From: Streptomyces sp. Tue6028
GTDB taxonomy: Bacteria; Actinomycetota; Actinomycetes; Streptomycetales; Streptomycetaceae
Length of the DNA: 64,000 nt
Assembly: GCF_002300165.1 (NCBI RefSeq)
Contig: NZ_MLCE01000008.1
Location: 62,001 to 126,000 of the forward strand
Direction of reading: 5' to 3'
Position numbers and translations under genes: made by a program. Below the pieces are notes generated by a model. The model ran no database searches, was not told the DNA's origin, and saw only the letters and a program-made list of their open reading frames with translations. The stretch's first letter is position 1, and each line of letters starts with the position of its first letter. Of this stretch, positions 33,043-41,884 are shown piece after piece.

Positions 33043-34233
33043 CTACCGGAAGGCGTCGAGTCCGGTGAGCGCCTTGCCCAGCACGAGTTGATGCATCTCG
33101 ACGGTGCCCTCGTAGGTGAGCACCGACTCCAGATTCGTGGCGTGCCGCATCACGGGGTATTCGAGCGAGATTCCGTTGGCGCCGAGGATCGTCCGCGCGG
33201 TGCGGCAGATCTCGATCGCCTCCCGCACGTTGTTGAGTTTGCCGAAACTGACCTGTTCGGGACGGAGCCGTCCCGCGTCCATGCGCCGCCCGAGGTGGTG
33301 GGCGAGCAGAATTCCCTTGTGCAGCTCGACCGCCATGTCGGCGAGCTTCGCCTGGGTCAGCTGGAAGCCGCCGATGGGCCGGCCGAACTGCTCGCGCGTC
33401 TTCGCATACTCGACGGCGGCCTCGAAACTGGCCCGCGCCGCGCCCATGGCGCCCCACACGATCCCGTACCGGGCGTGCGAGAGACAGCTGAGCGGTCCCT
33501 TCAGCCCGACGACGTCCGGCAGCACTGCGTCGGCGGGCAGCCGTACGTCGTCCAGGACGAGCTCGCTGGTGACGCTCGCCCGCAGTGACCACTTGTGCTT
33601 GATCTCGGGCGCGGAGAATCCGGTCACGTCGGTGGGGACGACGAAGCCGCGGATTCCGTCGTCCGTCTGGGCCCAGACCACGGCGACCCCGGCGACGGAC
33701 CCGTTGGTGATCCACATCTTCCGCCCATTGAGGACCCAGTCGCCGCCGTCGCGCTTGGCGTGGGTGCGCATGGAGGCGGGGTCGGAGCCGTGGTCGGGCT
33801 CGGTGAGCCCGAAGCAGCCGATGATCTCTCCGGAGGCCATCCCCGGCAGCCAGGTCTGCTTCTGCTCCTCGCTGCCGAACCGGTGGATGGCGTACATGGC
33901 GAGGGAGCCCTGAACGGAGACGAGGGAACGGATGCCGGAGTCGGCGGCCTCCAGCTCCAGGCAGGCCAGACCGTACTGCACCGCGGACGCCCCGGCGCAC
34001 CCGTACCCCTGGAGGGACATGCCGAGTGCCCCGATGGCGCCGAGCTCCCGCGCCAGCTCCCGGATGCCGGGCAGCTCGCCCTTCTCGTACCACTCGGCGA
34101 CGTGCGGCAGCACCCGGTCGGCCGCCCAGGTCCGCACGGTGTCGCGGACGGCGAGGTCCTCCGGGTCCAGCAGGTCGTCGATGCCGAGCGGGTCGGCGGG
34201 GTCGAAGGGCGGGAGCTTCGAGGACGCGGACAT
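33043..34233 (-). CDS. Acyl-CoA dehydrogenase (glutaryl-CoA dehydrogenase type)
   Basis: A 396-residue FAD-dependent acyl-CoA dehydrogenase. Visible signatures are CFGLTEPDHGSDPASM, KMWITNGSVAGVAVVWA (FAD/substrate site), YAKTREQFGRPIGGFQLTQ, and the catalytic base Glu in LTYEGTVEMHQL near residue 375. The Glu position and EGT context match the glutaryl-CoA dehydrogenase branch, which also decarboxylates to crotonyl-CoA; other short-chain substrates are possible. It is monocistronic, with an operator-like palindrome 23 bases upstream. Confidence 0.9.
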   Translation of the reverse strand: MSASSKLPPFDPADPLGIDDLLDPEDLAVRDTVRTWAADRVLPHVAEWYEKGELPGIRELARELGAIGALGMSLQGYGCAGASAVQYGLACLELEAADSGIRSLVSVQGSLAMYAIHRFGSEEQKQTWLPGMASGEIIGCFGLTEPDHGSDPASMRTHAKRDGGDWVLNGRKMWITNGSVAGVAVVWAQTDDGIRGFVVPTDVTGFSAPEIKHKWSLRASVTSELVLDDVRLPADAVLPDVVGLKGPLSCLSHARYGIVWGAMGAARASFEAAVEYAKTREQFGRPIGGFQLTQAKLADMAVELHKGILLAHHLGRRMDAGRLRPEQVSFGKLNNVREAIEICRTARTILGANGISLEYPVMRHATNLESVLTYEGTVEMHQLVLGKALTGLDAFR

Positions 34234-34255
34234 GAGGCAGCCTCCGGCACGCTAA

Positions 34256-34272
34256 AACTAGCAGTGTTAGTT
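34256..34272. promoter_or_regulatory. Palindromic operator candidate for the acyl-CoA dehydrogenase gene
   Basis: AACTAGCAGTGTTAGTT is a 17-bp palindrome with a single mismatch, ending 23 bases upstream of the start codon. The form suits a TetR-type acyl-CoA-responsive repressor. No regulator gene is adjacent. Confidence 0.6.
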
Positions 34273-34457
34273 ACGACGTCGCGGCCGACGTTACGACGCA
34301 GTGTCCCGCACGTCCAGGGGCCCTCCCCCACACGACCACGAAACACGGCCGCGAACGTACGGCCACAGACTCACGGCCACGCGCCACGGGCACGCGCCCT
34401 GCCGGAGGACCCGCACGGGCCGGCGGGCGGAGTCGGTGGGCGCACGGCCGGAGAGAG

Positions 34458-36065
34458 CTACGCGGTCACGCGGGACTCGGCGACCTCGCGGGGTGCCGGG
34501 ATCTCCGCCGGACCCGCCGCCGGCGCCGGGCACTCCATGACCCGCGGCAACCGCAGCGCCATCACCGCGCCGAGCATCAGCAGGCCCGCGCTGACCAGCA
34601 GGGTCACATGCAGACCGTGCACGAAGGAGTCCCGCGCGGCATGCCGAAGGGCCGCACCGGGCGCCCCGCCGAGCCGCCCGGCGACCTCGTACGCCTCCCC
34701 GAGCGAGTGCCCCGCCGCGGTCGAGTCGGCGGCCGGAACCCCGGGAACCGACGAGAGCCCCGGCTTGTACGCGGCGTTCATCACACTCCCCAGCAGCGCG
34801 ATCCCGATGCCCGCACCCAGCTGGTAGGAGGTCTCGCCGATGGCGGCGGCCCCACCGGCCTGCGCGGGCGGCGCCTCGCTCAGCATCGACTCGTACGCTC
34901 CGAAGAGCGTGGTCTCCAGACCGAAACCGAGCAGCACGAAGCCGAAGAGCAGCAGCCCCGTGTTGTCGTTCCCGCCCATCGCGGTCAGCGTGACGACCGC
35001 GGCGGCGGTCAGGCAGAAACCGAGGCTGACCATCGTGCGCGGGCCGAATCGCCGCAGCATCTTGGCCCCGGCGAGCCCGGCGGCCATCGCCGCGACGGTG
35101 AGCGGCAGCAGCCGCAGCCCCGTCTCCAGCGGCGAGAGGCCGAGCACGAGCTGGAGGTACTGCGCCGCGATCAGCTCCAGACCGACCAGGGCGAGCATGG
35201 CGAGGACGATGCATCCCACCGAGGTACTGAACGCGGGCCGCGCGAACATCCGCAGGTCGACCAGCGGATGCGCACGCCGCCGCTGGCGCCGGACGAAGCC
35301 GGCCAGCAGCGCGCCGCCCAGGAGCAGGGGGCTCAGTGTGAGCGGGCCGAACGGGGCCTCCCCGCCGCCGAGCCGCTTCACGCCGAGGACGAGCCCGAAG
35401 AGTCCGGCGGCGGCCATCAGGGCGCCGACGATGTCCCAGGGACCGTTGCGGTCCCCCTTCGACTCGGGCAGCAGCATCCGTCCGATCGGCAGGCTGACCA
35501 GCATCAACGGGATGTTGACCAGGAAGACGGACCCCCACCAGAAGTGTTCGAGGAGGAAGCCGCCGAGCAGCGGTCCCACCGCCGCGCCCACGGCGGCCAC
35601 CGCGCTCCAGATGCCGATCGCCAGGGCCCGCTCCCGTCGGTCGGGGAAGACCTGGCGCAGGATCGAGAGCGTCGCGGGCATGATCATCGCGCCGCCGACG
35701 CCGAGCAGGGCCCGCGCGAAGATCAGGACCTGCGCGCTGTCGGCGCAGGCCGCGACGGCCGAGGCGACGCCGAAGAGGGCGTATCCGAGCAGGAGGACGC
35801 GTCGGCGGCCGACGCGGTCACCGAGCGTGCCGAAGAGTATGAGGAGCGAGGCGCAGACCAGCGGATAGATGTCGACGATCCAGAGCAGCTCTATCGCGCC
35901 GGGCCTGAGGTCCTCGGTGACGGCGGGCACCGCGACGTGCAGCACCGTGGCGTCGAGCGCCACCAGCAGCAGACTGACGCACAGGACGACGAGGACGACC
36001 CAGCGGTTGGCACCGGCCCCGGTCTCCCGACGGCATCGCGCAGCGGCCGTGGTCGTCCCGGACAT
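34458..36065 (-). CDS. MFS drug/metabolite exporter, DHA2 (14-TM) family
   Basis: A 535-residue transporter with about 14 hydrophobic segments. DHA2 hallmarks are LDATVLHVAVPAV in TM1, GDRVGRRRVLLLG in the loop after TM2 (motif A), and VGPLLGGFLLEHFWWGSVFLVN around TM5 (motif C; cited as GPLLGGFL and WWGSVFLVNIP). It should export hydrophobic drugs or metabolites by proton antiport. The ATG at 36065 has GGGAGG eight bases upstream. No adjacent TetR regulator is seen. Confidence 0.9.
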   Translation of the reverse strand: MSGTTTAAARCRRETGAGANRWVVLVVLCVSLLLVALDATVLHVAVPAVTEDLRPGAIELLWIVDIYPLVCASLLILFGTLGDRVGRRRVLLLGYALFGVASAVAACADSAQVLIFARALLGVGGAMIMPATLSILRQVFPDRRERALAIGIWSAVAAVGAAVGPLLGGFLLEHFWWGSVFLVNIPLMLVSLPIGRMLLPESKGDRNGPWDIVGALMAAAGLFGLVLGVKRLGGGEAPFGPLTLSPLLLGGALLAGFVRRQRRRAHPLVDLRMFARPAFSTSVGCIVLAMLALVGLELIAAQYLQLVLGLSPLETGLRLLPLTVAAMAAGLAGAKMLRRFGPRTMVSLGFCLTAAAVVTLTAMGGNDNTGLLLFGFVLLGFGLETTLFGAYESMLSEAPPAQAGGAAAIGETSYQLGAGIGIALLGSVMNAAYKPGLSSVPGVPAADSTAAGHSLGEAYEVAGRLGGAPGAALRHAARDSFVHGLHVTLLVSAGLLMLGAVMALRLPRVMECPAPAAGPAEIPAPREVAESRVTA

Positions 36066-36325
36066 GTACGTACCTCCCAGATGTTCCCTCGCGTTCGGCG
36101 GAAACCTCAGGGTGGGGACTCCCTGGGGCTGTGGCCTGGGGGAGCGGAGTCCCGGCCCACGCAACAAAGGCGAGTGAGCCGCCCACAGTACGCGAGTTCC
36201 CGGCGATGACGCGTGGCAGACCTCTCACGTTCTTCCTGCATTGCGTGTGGCGTACGCCACGCTCCCCTCGGAGCACCACGCCCCGCCGGGCCCCACGGTT
36301 CCGGGCGACATCGATAATCGAGCCC

Positions 36326-37495
36326 GTGACCGATCTTGAGACACCTGTCGCGAAGCCGCCCCGCGCGGGCGCCCTGCGCCGCGCGGCCCCCGCCCTCCTC
36401 GGGTACGCGGGCGTCCGCGCGCTGGGGCTCGTGGTCCTCGCCGCGTGGAGCGCGGCGAACGGCAAGAGCGCGCACACCCTGCTCACGGCCCGCTGGGACG
36501 CGCTCTGGTACACCCGGGTCGCCGACCTCGGCTACGGCTGGGAAGTCCGACTGCCGAACGGCGACGTGCACTCGAACCTCGCCTTCTTCCCGCTGCTGCC
36601 CTGGCTGGAGCGTCTGGGCTCGGCCCTCACGCCGCTGTCGTCCGCGGACGCGGGCCTGCTGGTGAGCACGGCGGCGTCGCTGGCCGCGGCCTGGGGGATC
36701 TTCGCCGTCGCGGAGCATGTGTACGGACGACGGGCGGGCGTCTGTGCCGTGCTGGTGTGGGCGGTGCTGCCGATCGGTGTCGTGCAGTCGATGGCGTACA
36801 GCGAGTCACTGTTCACGGCGCTCGCCGCCTGGTCGCTGTACGCGGTGCTGACCGGCCGCTGGATCACGGCGGGCCTGCTCGCCGCGCTCGCGGGGCTGAC
36901 CCGGCCGGTGGGAGTGGCGGTGGTCGCGGCCGTCTGGGTGACAGCGGTCATGTCGTTCGTACGGGACCGAAGCGCGCCCGGCCCGGACGGCGCACCCCGG
37001 TGGCGGCGCGCCCTCGGCATGCTTCTCGCGCCGCTCGGCGCCGCCGGCTACGTGCTCTGGGTCGGCCGTCGCACGGGCAAGGGCCCGCTCGGCTACCTCG
37101 ACGTGCAGGCGGGCTGGCGCAACGGCTTCGACGGCGGCTACGCCTTCGCGCGCTTCGTCGCCGACAAGTTCACGTCCTTCCCCTCGGCCCTGGCCGGCGT
37201 CGGACTGATCGTCGGCGTCGCGCTGGTCATCTGGCTGTACGTGACGTGCGTGCGCCAGGGGCAGCCGCTGCCGCTCCTGGTGTACTCGGGGATCGTCACC
37301 GCGCTCGCCCTGTGCGCGTCGAGCTACTTCGGCTCGAAACCGCGCCTCCTGCTGCCCGCCTTCCCCCTTCTGCTGCCCCTCGCCCTCGCCCTGTCCCGGC
37401 TGCGTACGCCCAGGTCGGCGGCGGTCCTGGGCGGCGTGGCGGCGGCTTCCGCGGTCTACGGCGCCTTCTGGCTGAACGGCTCCGGTCCGCCATGA
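36326..37495 (+). CDS. PIG-V-like membrane mannosyltransferase
   Basis: A 389-residue polytopic glycosyltransferase with about 9-10 hydrophobic segments. The first external loop has ARWDALWYTRVADLGYGW, the Asp-containing motif of dolichol/polyprenol-sugar-using GT-C enzymes, followed by HSNLAFFPLLPWLER, the PIG-V/GT76 hallmark. Later MAYSESLFTALAAWSLY and GLTRPVGVAV also match PIG-V. It probably transfers mannose from polyprenyl-phosphate-mannose on the outer membrane face. The GTG at 36326 gives the normal length; upstream in-frame codons lie in the promoter shared with the MFS gene. Confidence 0.85.
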   Translation: MTDLETPVAKPPRAGALRRAAPALLGYAGVRALGLVVLAAWSAANGKSAHTLLTARWDALWYTRVADLGYGWEVRLPNGDVHSNLAFFPLLPWLERLGSALTPLSSADAGLLVSTAASLAAAWGIFAVAEHVYGRRAGVCAVLVWAVLPIGVVQSMAYSESLFTALAAWSLYAVLTGRWITAGLLAALAGLTRPVGVAVVAAVWVTAVMSFVRDRSAPGPDGAPRWRRALGMLLAPLGAAGYVLWVGRRTGKGPLGYLDVQAGWRNGFDGGYAFARFVADKFTSFPSALAGVGLIVGVALVIWLYVTCVRQGQPLPLLVYSGIVTALALCASSYFGSKPRLLLPAFPLLLPLALALSRLRTPRSAAVLGGVAAASAVYGAFWLNGSGPP

Positions 37496-37734
37496 TCGAC
37501 TCCCGGACGCCCGGTGAGCTGCCGGAGAATTCCAGCCCAGCATTCGGTGAACGAATATATAAGCGTCATAAAACCGAACCACGGACGGATCAATGGAATT
37601 ACGGAGTCCACTCTCCGAGGATTAGACATTCATAGAAAATAAACACGGACCTGAGAGGAATCCCACATCACATCGTCATCACAAAGCGAGTGATTCGGCC
37701 TGGAACGCAGCTCACTCGCTGTAACGTCGATTGA
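37496..37734 (+). promoter_or_regulatory. AT-rich regulatory region upstream of the PAP2 gene
   Basis: A 239-base gap in which about 37540-37690 is strikingly AT-rich for this genome (for example GAATATATAAG and GAAAATAAAC). No ORF is supported. Such patches usually mark promoters or nucleoid-protein binding in Streptomyces. I cannot place a -10/-35 pair with confidence. Confidence 0.45.
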
Positions 37735-38760
37735 GTGCGTACCGAACGAAACCTGACCCGTCTGGACCGGGTCTTCGCCCGGCTCGACCGTGAACCTGAA
37801 CGGCCGGCCCACATCGACGTGCCGAGGATGAGCCGGCACAGGGTCGTGCTGTTCGCGGCGACCCTGGCCTTCTACCTGGCCATCGTGTGGGCCGTCGCCA
37901 TCACTTCATGGCTGGTCAGATTCGACTGGCAGGTCATGTTCTTCCGGCCCTACCAGCAATGGCCGGAGATCCACGCGTTCCTGGACTACTACGTGGTGCT
38001 CGGCCAGCGCGGCCCCACCGCCGTGATGGTCGCCGCCTGGCTGGGCTGGCGCTCCTGGCGGCAGCACACCCTGCGCCCGCTGCTCACGCTGGGTGCCTCG
38101 CTGCTGCTCCTCAACATCACGGTCGGCGCCGCCAAGTTGGGCATGGGCCGCCTCGGCCCCCACTACGCCATCACCATCGGCTCGAACGAGATGGGCCTGG
38201 GCGGCGATATATTTCCTTCGGGCCACACCGCCAACGCCGTTGTGACCTGGGGCATCCTGGCCTATCTGGCCTCGACCCCACGGGCCCGGCGCTGGCTGTC
38301 CGCGCTTTCCGCGGTGACGTCGCTCGGCGTCGGTCTGACCACCGTGTACCTCGGCACGCACTGGCTGAGCGATGTGCTCCTCGGCTGGGCCGCGGGTCTG
38401 CTGATCCTGCTGGCGCTGCCTTGGTGCGAGCCGCTGATCGCCCGCGCCGAGACCGGGATCTTCTCGCTGCGCGACTCCTGGCGCGCCCGTCGCGGCCGTG
38501 TCGTGCCCGCCCCCGCGGCCTCGCCGGTCGGCGTGCCCGCCATGGTGCCGCACCCCGCCACCGCGGACGGCGAGGTCCCCGCGCGGGAGTCGGCCGCCTC
38601 CGTCCGCGCGCCCCGGGCACCGGTGTACCTGGCTCCCGGCCCGCACACGGCCCGCTCGGAGCGCACCCCGGTCACCCCGGTCGGCAGTCGCCGCCCGCCG
38701 CACGCCGACCGGGTGGCGCGCTCGGCCACCACCTCGGCCCGCCCCCTGACGGGCGGCTGA
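37735..38760 (+). CDS. PAP2 superfamily membrane phosphatase
   Basis: A 341-residue PAP2 phosphatase with six membrane segments between residues 35 and 230. The active-site motifs are AAKLGMGRLGP (motif 1, Lys/Arg altered from KxxxxxxRP), FPSGHTANAV (motif 2) and YLGTHWLSDVLLG (motif 3, S/T-x-x-H-x-x-D type). It likely dephosphorylates a lipid or polyprenyl pyrophosphate at the outer face. The C-terminal 110 residues are a Pro/Ala/Arg-rich disordered tail. The GTG at 37735 lacks a Shine-Dalgarno; an ATG at 37828 is an alternative. Confidence 0.85.
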   Translation: MRTERNLTRLDRVFARLDREPERPAHIDVPRMSRHRVVLFAATLAFYLAIVWAVAITSWLVRFDWQVMFFRPYQQWPEIHAFLDYYVVLGQRGPTAVMVAAWLGWRSWRQHTLRPLLTLGASLLLLNITVGAAKLGMGRLGPHYAITIGSNEMGLGGDIFPSGHTANAVVTWGILAYLASTPRARRWLSALSAVTSLGVGLTTVYLGTHWLSDVLLGWAAGLLILLALPWCEPLIARAETGIFSLRDSWRARRGRVVPAPAASPVGVPAMVPHPATADGEVPARESAASVRAPRAPVYLAPGPHTARSERTPVTPVGSRRPPHADRVARSATTSARPLTGG

Positions 38761-38804
38761 GGACAACCGAACGGCGGGGCCGGTACGCACACCTCTCCCC
38801 GCAC

Positions 38805-38844
38805 CGCGAAGGCCCCCGGCTCCTGACAGCCGGGGGCCTTCGCG
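38805..38844. terminator. Hairpin terminator after the PAP2 gene
   Basis: Perfect 16-bp inverted repeat (38805-38820 with 38829-38844), 8-nt loop. It lies between the convergent PAP2 and I78-like genes and may act in both directions. Confidence 0.85.
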
Positions 38845-38893
38845 CGTCGGTCGGGTCCTGCCGGGACCACCGGGTCCCGTCGGTGCGGTGCCG

Positions 38894-39109
38894 TCAGCCC
38901 TTCCAGCAGCGCGTGACCCTACCGTCCGTGACCTCGAAGTTCAGCCGCCCCACGAGGTACTCCATGGTGATGATCGCGCCCGGGGGCAGCGAGCGCACCG
39001 TGGTCCAGCCGTGCTCCTGGGCACGGCGCTCGGCGCTGCTCGCCTCCAGTCCTACGTAACTCTCCGGACTGTCCTGGGGCTCTGCGGAATGAGGGGGAAT
39101 GGGTGCCAT
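38894..39109 (-). CDS. I78-family peptidase inhibitor-like small protein
   Basis: A 71-residue protein with the potato-inhibitor-like I78 pattern: YVGLEASSAERRAQEHGWTT (Gly-Leu and Ala-rich helix), then VRSLPPGAIITMEYLVGRLNFEV (Pro-Gly, Thr-Met-Glu/Asp-Tyr, Arg-Leu-Asn-Phe/Val) and a C-terminal RVTRCWKG. The Arg-Leu-Asn motif is the most conserved part of the family. No signal peptide is seen, so it is likely cytoplasmic. The ATG at 39109 is chosen; a GGGGGAATGG stretch lies upstream. Whether it inhibits a protease is unknown. Confidence 0.78.
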   Translation of the reverse strand: MAPIPPHSAEPQDSPESYVGLEASSAERRAQEHGWTTVRSLPPGAIITMEYLVGRLNFEVTDGRVTRCWKG

Positions 39110-39460
39110 GACGGCCACGTTAGGCGGCGTCGCCCCGGCCGGGGAAGTCCGGATCGCCACCCAGCGTCACCCATACCCCTCCGGTCACACTTCTGTCACA
39201 GGATCACGACACGTGTTTCGGTCGAACTCCGTCACACGCACGAGGGGTTCCCTACGCGTTCTGCACTCCTTCGAACGTAATTCGGAGCCGGCGTGACACC
39301 GTCCCGAACAGCTCGATGGAATGTACGGATCCAAAGCCTCGGCGCGGCCTTTCCATTCCGATTCCGGGGCCCGCCGTGGAATCTGACGCCCCATGGGAAA
39401 TACCCGTTCCGGCACAGGAACCCCGCGCGCGGCGTGCCGGCCCACGACGCCCGGTGCACA
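39110..39460. other. Intergenic region between the I78-like and WYL genes
   Basis: A 351-base gap upstream of the I78-like gene and downstream of the WYL regulator. It has no supported ORF. It contains repeated GTGAC/GTCAC words around 39175-39200, and a spaced inverted repeat GGAATG/CATTCC (39318-39323 and 39354-39359). It presumably carries the I78-like promoter. Confidence 0.35.
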
Positions 39461-40441
39461 TCACTGCCGTGGCGGTGAACTCCGCTCCAGAGCCCGGGAC
39501 AGCCGGTCCCGGGCCGCGGTGAGCGCGTCGGTGAGCCCGGCGGGTTCGAGGACCTCGAACTCGAATCCCGTCATCGTCACGTGCACGACCATGACGTCGA
39601 GACTGGCCGCCCCGGTCCGCAGGACACAGCTGTCCGGACCGGCGGCCTCGAGTGTTCCTGCGGACGGTGAGATCCGCTCGGCCGCCTCCTCCAGGGGCAC
39701 CAGCAGCCGGACGACGGCGTGCGTGGCGTACGCGCCGGTGGAGACGCCCTTGGAGACGTACGCGGCGAGGTCCTCGGCCGGTGGGGTGCGGGGCGCGAAC
39801 CGCGGTCCGTGCGGCGGCCTGGGCGTGACACGGTCCACCCGGAAGGTGCGCCAGTCGTCGCGGTCGACGTCCCAGGCGACCAGGTACCAGCGGCGTTCGG
39901 TGCACACCAGGCGGTGCGGCTCGACGGTGCGGCGGGTCGAGGAGCCGCCGTGGTCGCGGTACTCGAACCGGAGCCGCTCGCCGTCGCGGCAGGCGTTGGC
40001 CAGTTCGGTGAGGACGGCCGGGTCGACCGCCGAGGGCTGCGGGCCGCGCAGCATCGGCACGGTGAACGCGTTCAGGGCGCCGATCCTGCGGCGCAGCCGG
40101 TGGGGCAGCACCTGTTCCAGCTTGGCGAGGGCGCGTACGGAGGTCTCGCCGATGCCCTCGATGCCCTGGCCGGCGGCCGTGCGCAGGCCGACCGCGACGG
40201 CCACCGCCTCGTCGTCGTCCAGCAGCAGCGGCGGGAGTTCGGCTCCCGCGCCGAGCTGGTAGCCGCCGCCCGTGCCGGGGCTGGCGTTGACCGGATAGCC
40301 CAGCTCGCGCAGCCGGTCCACATCGCGCCGGACCGTCCTCGGCGTGACGCCGAGACGCTCCGCGAGATCGGCACCCGACCATTCCCGGTGGGCCTGGAGC
40401 AGGGACAGCAGACGGAGCAGCCGTGCGGAGGTGTCCAACAT
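39461..40441 (-). CDS. WYL-domain transcriptional regulator (YafY/DeoR-type HTH)
   Basis: A 326-residue regulator. The N-terminal winged helix is SGADLAERLGVTPRTVRRDVDRL (quoted core LGVTPRTVRRDV, about residues 30-41), followed by GYPVNASPGTGGGYQLG, the hallmark wing of YafY-like proteins. The WYL domain spans about residues 135-215 (EYRDHGGSSTRRTVEPHRLV, RRWYLVAWDVDRDDWRTFRVDR), and a WCX extension ends the protein. WYL proteins sense nucleic acid or nucleotide ligands. The ATG at 40441 fits the domain start. The target is unknown and it stands alone. Confidence 0.9.
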   Translation of the reverse strand: MLDTSARLLRLLSLLQAHREWSGADLAERLGVTPRTVRRDVDRLRELGYPVNASPGTGGGYQLGAGAELPPLLLDDDEAVAVAVGLRTAAGQGIEGIGETSVRALAKLEQVLPHRLRRRIGALNAFTVPMLRGPQPSAVDPAVLTELANACRDGERLRFEYRDHGGSSTRRTVEPHRLVCTERRWYLVAWDVDRDDWRTFRVDRVTPRPPHGPRFAPRTPPAEDLAAYVSKGVSTGAYATHAVVRLLVPLEEAAERISPSAGTLEAAGPDSCVLRTGAASLDVMVVHVTMTGFEFEVLEPAGLTDALTAARDRLSRALERSSPPRQ

Positions 40442-40497
40442 GGGCCCGAGTCTGTCAGCCCTTGCGGACATCTTCGGTCCGCGAGGACTCGGTCTCG

Positions 40498-40547
40498 CGT
40501 CGGCATGGACTTCCCTTAGCCAGCTAGGTCCCCCGTCGGCATGGACT
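40498..40547. repeat. Short direct repeat upstream of the WYL gene
   Basis: CGTCGGCATGGACT occurs at 40498-40511 and 40534-40547, 36 bp apart, in the upstream region of the WYL regulator. It could be an operator pair or a remnant duplication. Confidence 0.45.
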
Positions 40548-40597
40548 CCCCCACTGCTGCCGGTCTGCGTAGGGGAGTCCTGGCGGCGGCCGGGGGC

Positions 40598-41884
40598 TCA
40601 GGGCCGGTAGGACAGTTGCGGGACCTGGAAGCAGGTGGAGTTCATGTCGCCCTGGGAGACCCAGCCCCGGCCGTCCTTCCAGCGGGCCACCGACAGGCAG
40701 GCCCGCCGTGTCGTCGGCGGCTCGGCCAGCCGCTCGTACGTGACCGGCAGCAGCAGCCCGCCCGCGGTGTAGGGCTCGCCGCGGTTCATGAAGGCGTCCA
40801 CGCACGCGCGGGTGACCCCGGCCGCCGTGCAGGACTTCGCCGCGTCGGCGAACCACCGTGCGGCCGCCCAGCCCTCCAGCTGCCACTGGGAGTGCGACCC
40901 GAACCCCTTGGTCGCGTCCCGGAACTCGCGTACGGCGGGGTTCGCGGTGTCCTCGTAGTCGCGGCTGGACCCGGTGGCCCACAGGGCGTTGCGGCACCGC
41001 GGCGAGTCCTTGTAGTCCTCGGCCACGGTGGACGTCCAGTTCTGCACATTGGTGACCTTGGCGATGACCTCGGCGTCCACGTCGTCCATCGCCTTGCACA
41101 GCTGCGCGTTGCCGTGCGTGTCGACGGCGTCGAAGACGAGGTCGGCTCCCCGGTCCTTCAGATCGGCGGCGGCGGCCCGGAAGTTGGGCAACGCGAAGTC
41201 GACCTGTTCGGTGACCACCTTGTAGCCCTCGGCCTTCAGACCCTGGGTGACGAGCCGGGCGTAGGCGGCCGACGCGGACTGGTTGTAGGAGACGACGGCG
41301 GCCGTGCGGGCGCCGTGCACGCGCTTGAAGTAGCGGTACACCTCGGTACCCCCGTACAGGTTCCCGCCCCAGCCCGGCGTTCCGTCCCGGGGCGCGAGAC
41401 TCCCGTAGATCCCGTACAGGTGCGGGTAGGTGTCGTACGCCGGCCCGATGGGCTGGCCCCCGATGTCGGGCACGCGCGCGTGCGACACGCGCGGGGCGCC
41501 GGCGTAGTCGAGGGCCGTGGTCGCGACGAGTGCGACGACCTTGTCCTCGTCGATCAGCCGGTGCACGCACTCGTTGTTGCCGACACCGCTGCCGCCGTCG
41601 TCGCACAGCCGCACCTCTACGCGGCGCCCGTCGATGCCACCACGGGCGTTGAGGCGGTCGAAGTAGGCCTTCGCCCCGTCGCGCGGGCCGGTGAAGGCCG
41701 AGCCGCCGACGGGGCTGGTGGCACTGGTGACGATGCCGACCCGGATCGGGGCGGTGCCTCCCTGCCGGGTGGGGGTGGACCGGTTCTCGAAGTCGCTCTC
41801 GGGGAGGCGGCTGCCGCAGGCCGTGCCCAGCAGGAGGAGCAGCGCGAGGGCGAGCGCCTCAGCAGCCGGGGCCGGGCGACTCAT
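40598..41884 (-). CDS. Branched-chain amino-acid-type ABC substrate-binding lipoprotein
   Basis: A 428-residue Peripla_BP_6-type binding protein. The signal peptide ends in the lipobox LGTAC (Cys23). Family features are PIRVGIVTSATSPVGGSAF, AKAYFDRLNARGGIDGRRVEV and the Leu/Ile/Val-type hinge with AAVVSYNQSASAAYARL. Several cysteines suggest disulfides outside the cell. It lies divergent from the fused LIV transporter gene and should feed it. Its ATG lies inside the upstream lipoprotein gene (26-base overlap), so the two are coupled. The ligand is unknown. Confidence 0.9.
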   Translation of the reverse strand: MSRPAPAAEALALALLLLLGTACGSRLPESDFENRSTPTRQGGTAPIRVGIVTSATSPVGGSAFTGPRDGAKAYFDRLNARGGIDGRRVEVRLCDDGGSGVGNNECVHRLIDEDKVVALVATTALDYAGAPRVSHARVPDIGGQPIGPAYDTYPHLYGIYGSLAPRDGTPGWGGNLYGGTEVYRYFKRVHGARTAAVVSYNQSASAAYARLVTQGLKAEGYKVVTEQVDFALPNFRAAAADLKDRGADLVFDAVDTHGNAQLCKAMDDVDAEVIAKVTNVQNWTSTVAEDYKDSPRCRNALWATGSSRDYEDTANPAVREFRDATKGFGSHSQWQLEGWAAARWFADAAKSCTAAGVTRACVDAFMNRGEPYTAGGLLLPVTYERLAEPPTTRRACLSVARWKDGRGWVSQGDMNSTCFQVPQLSYRP

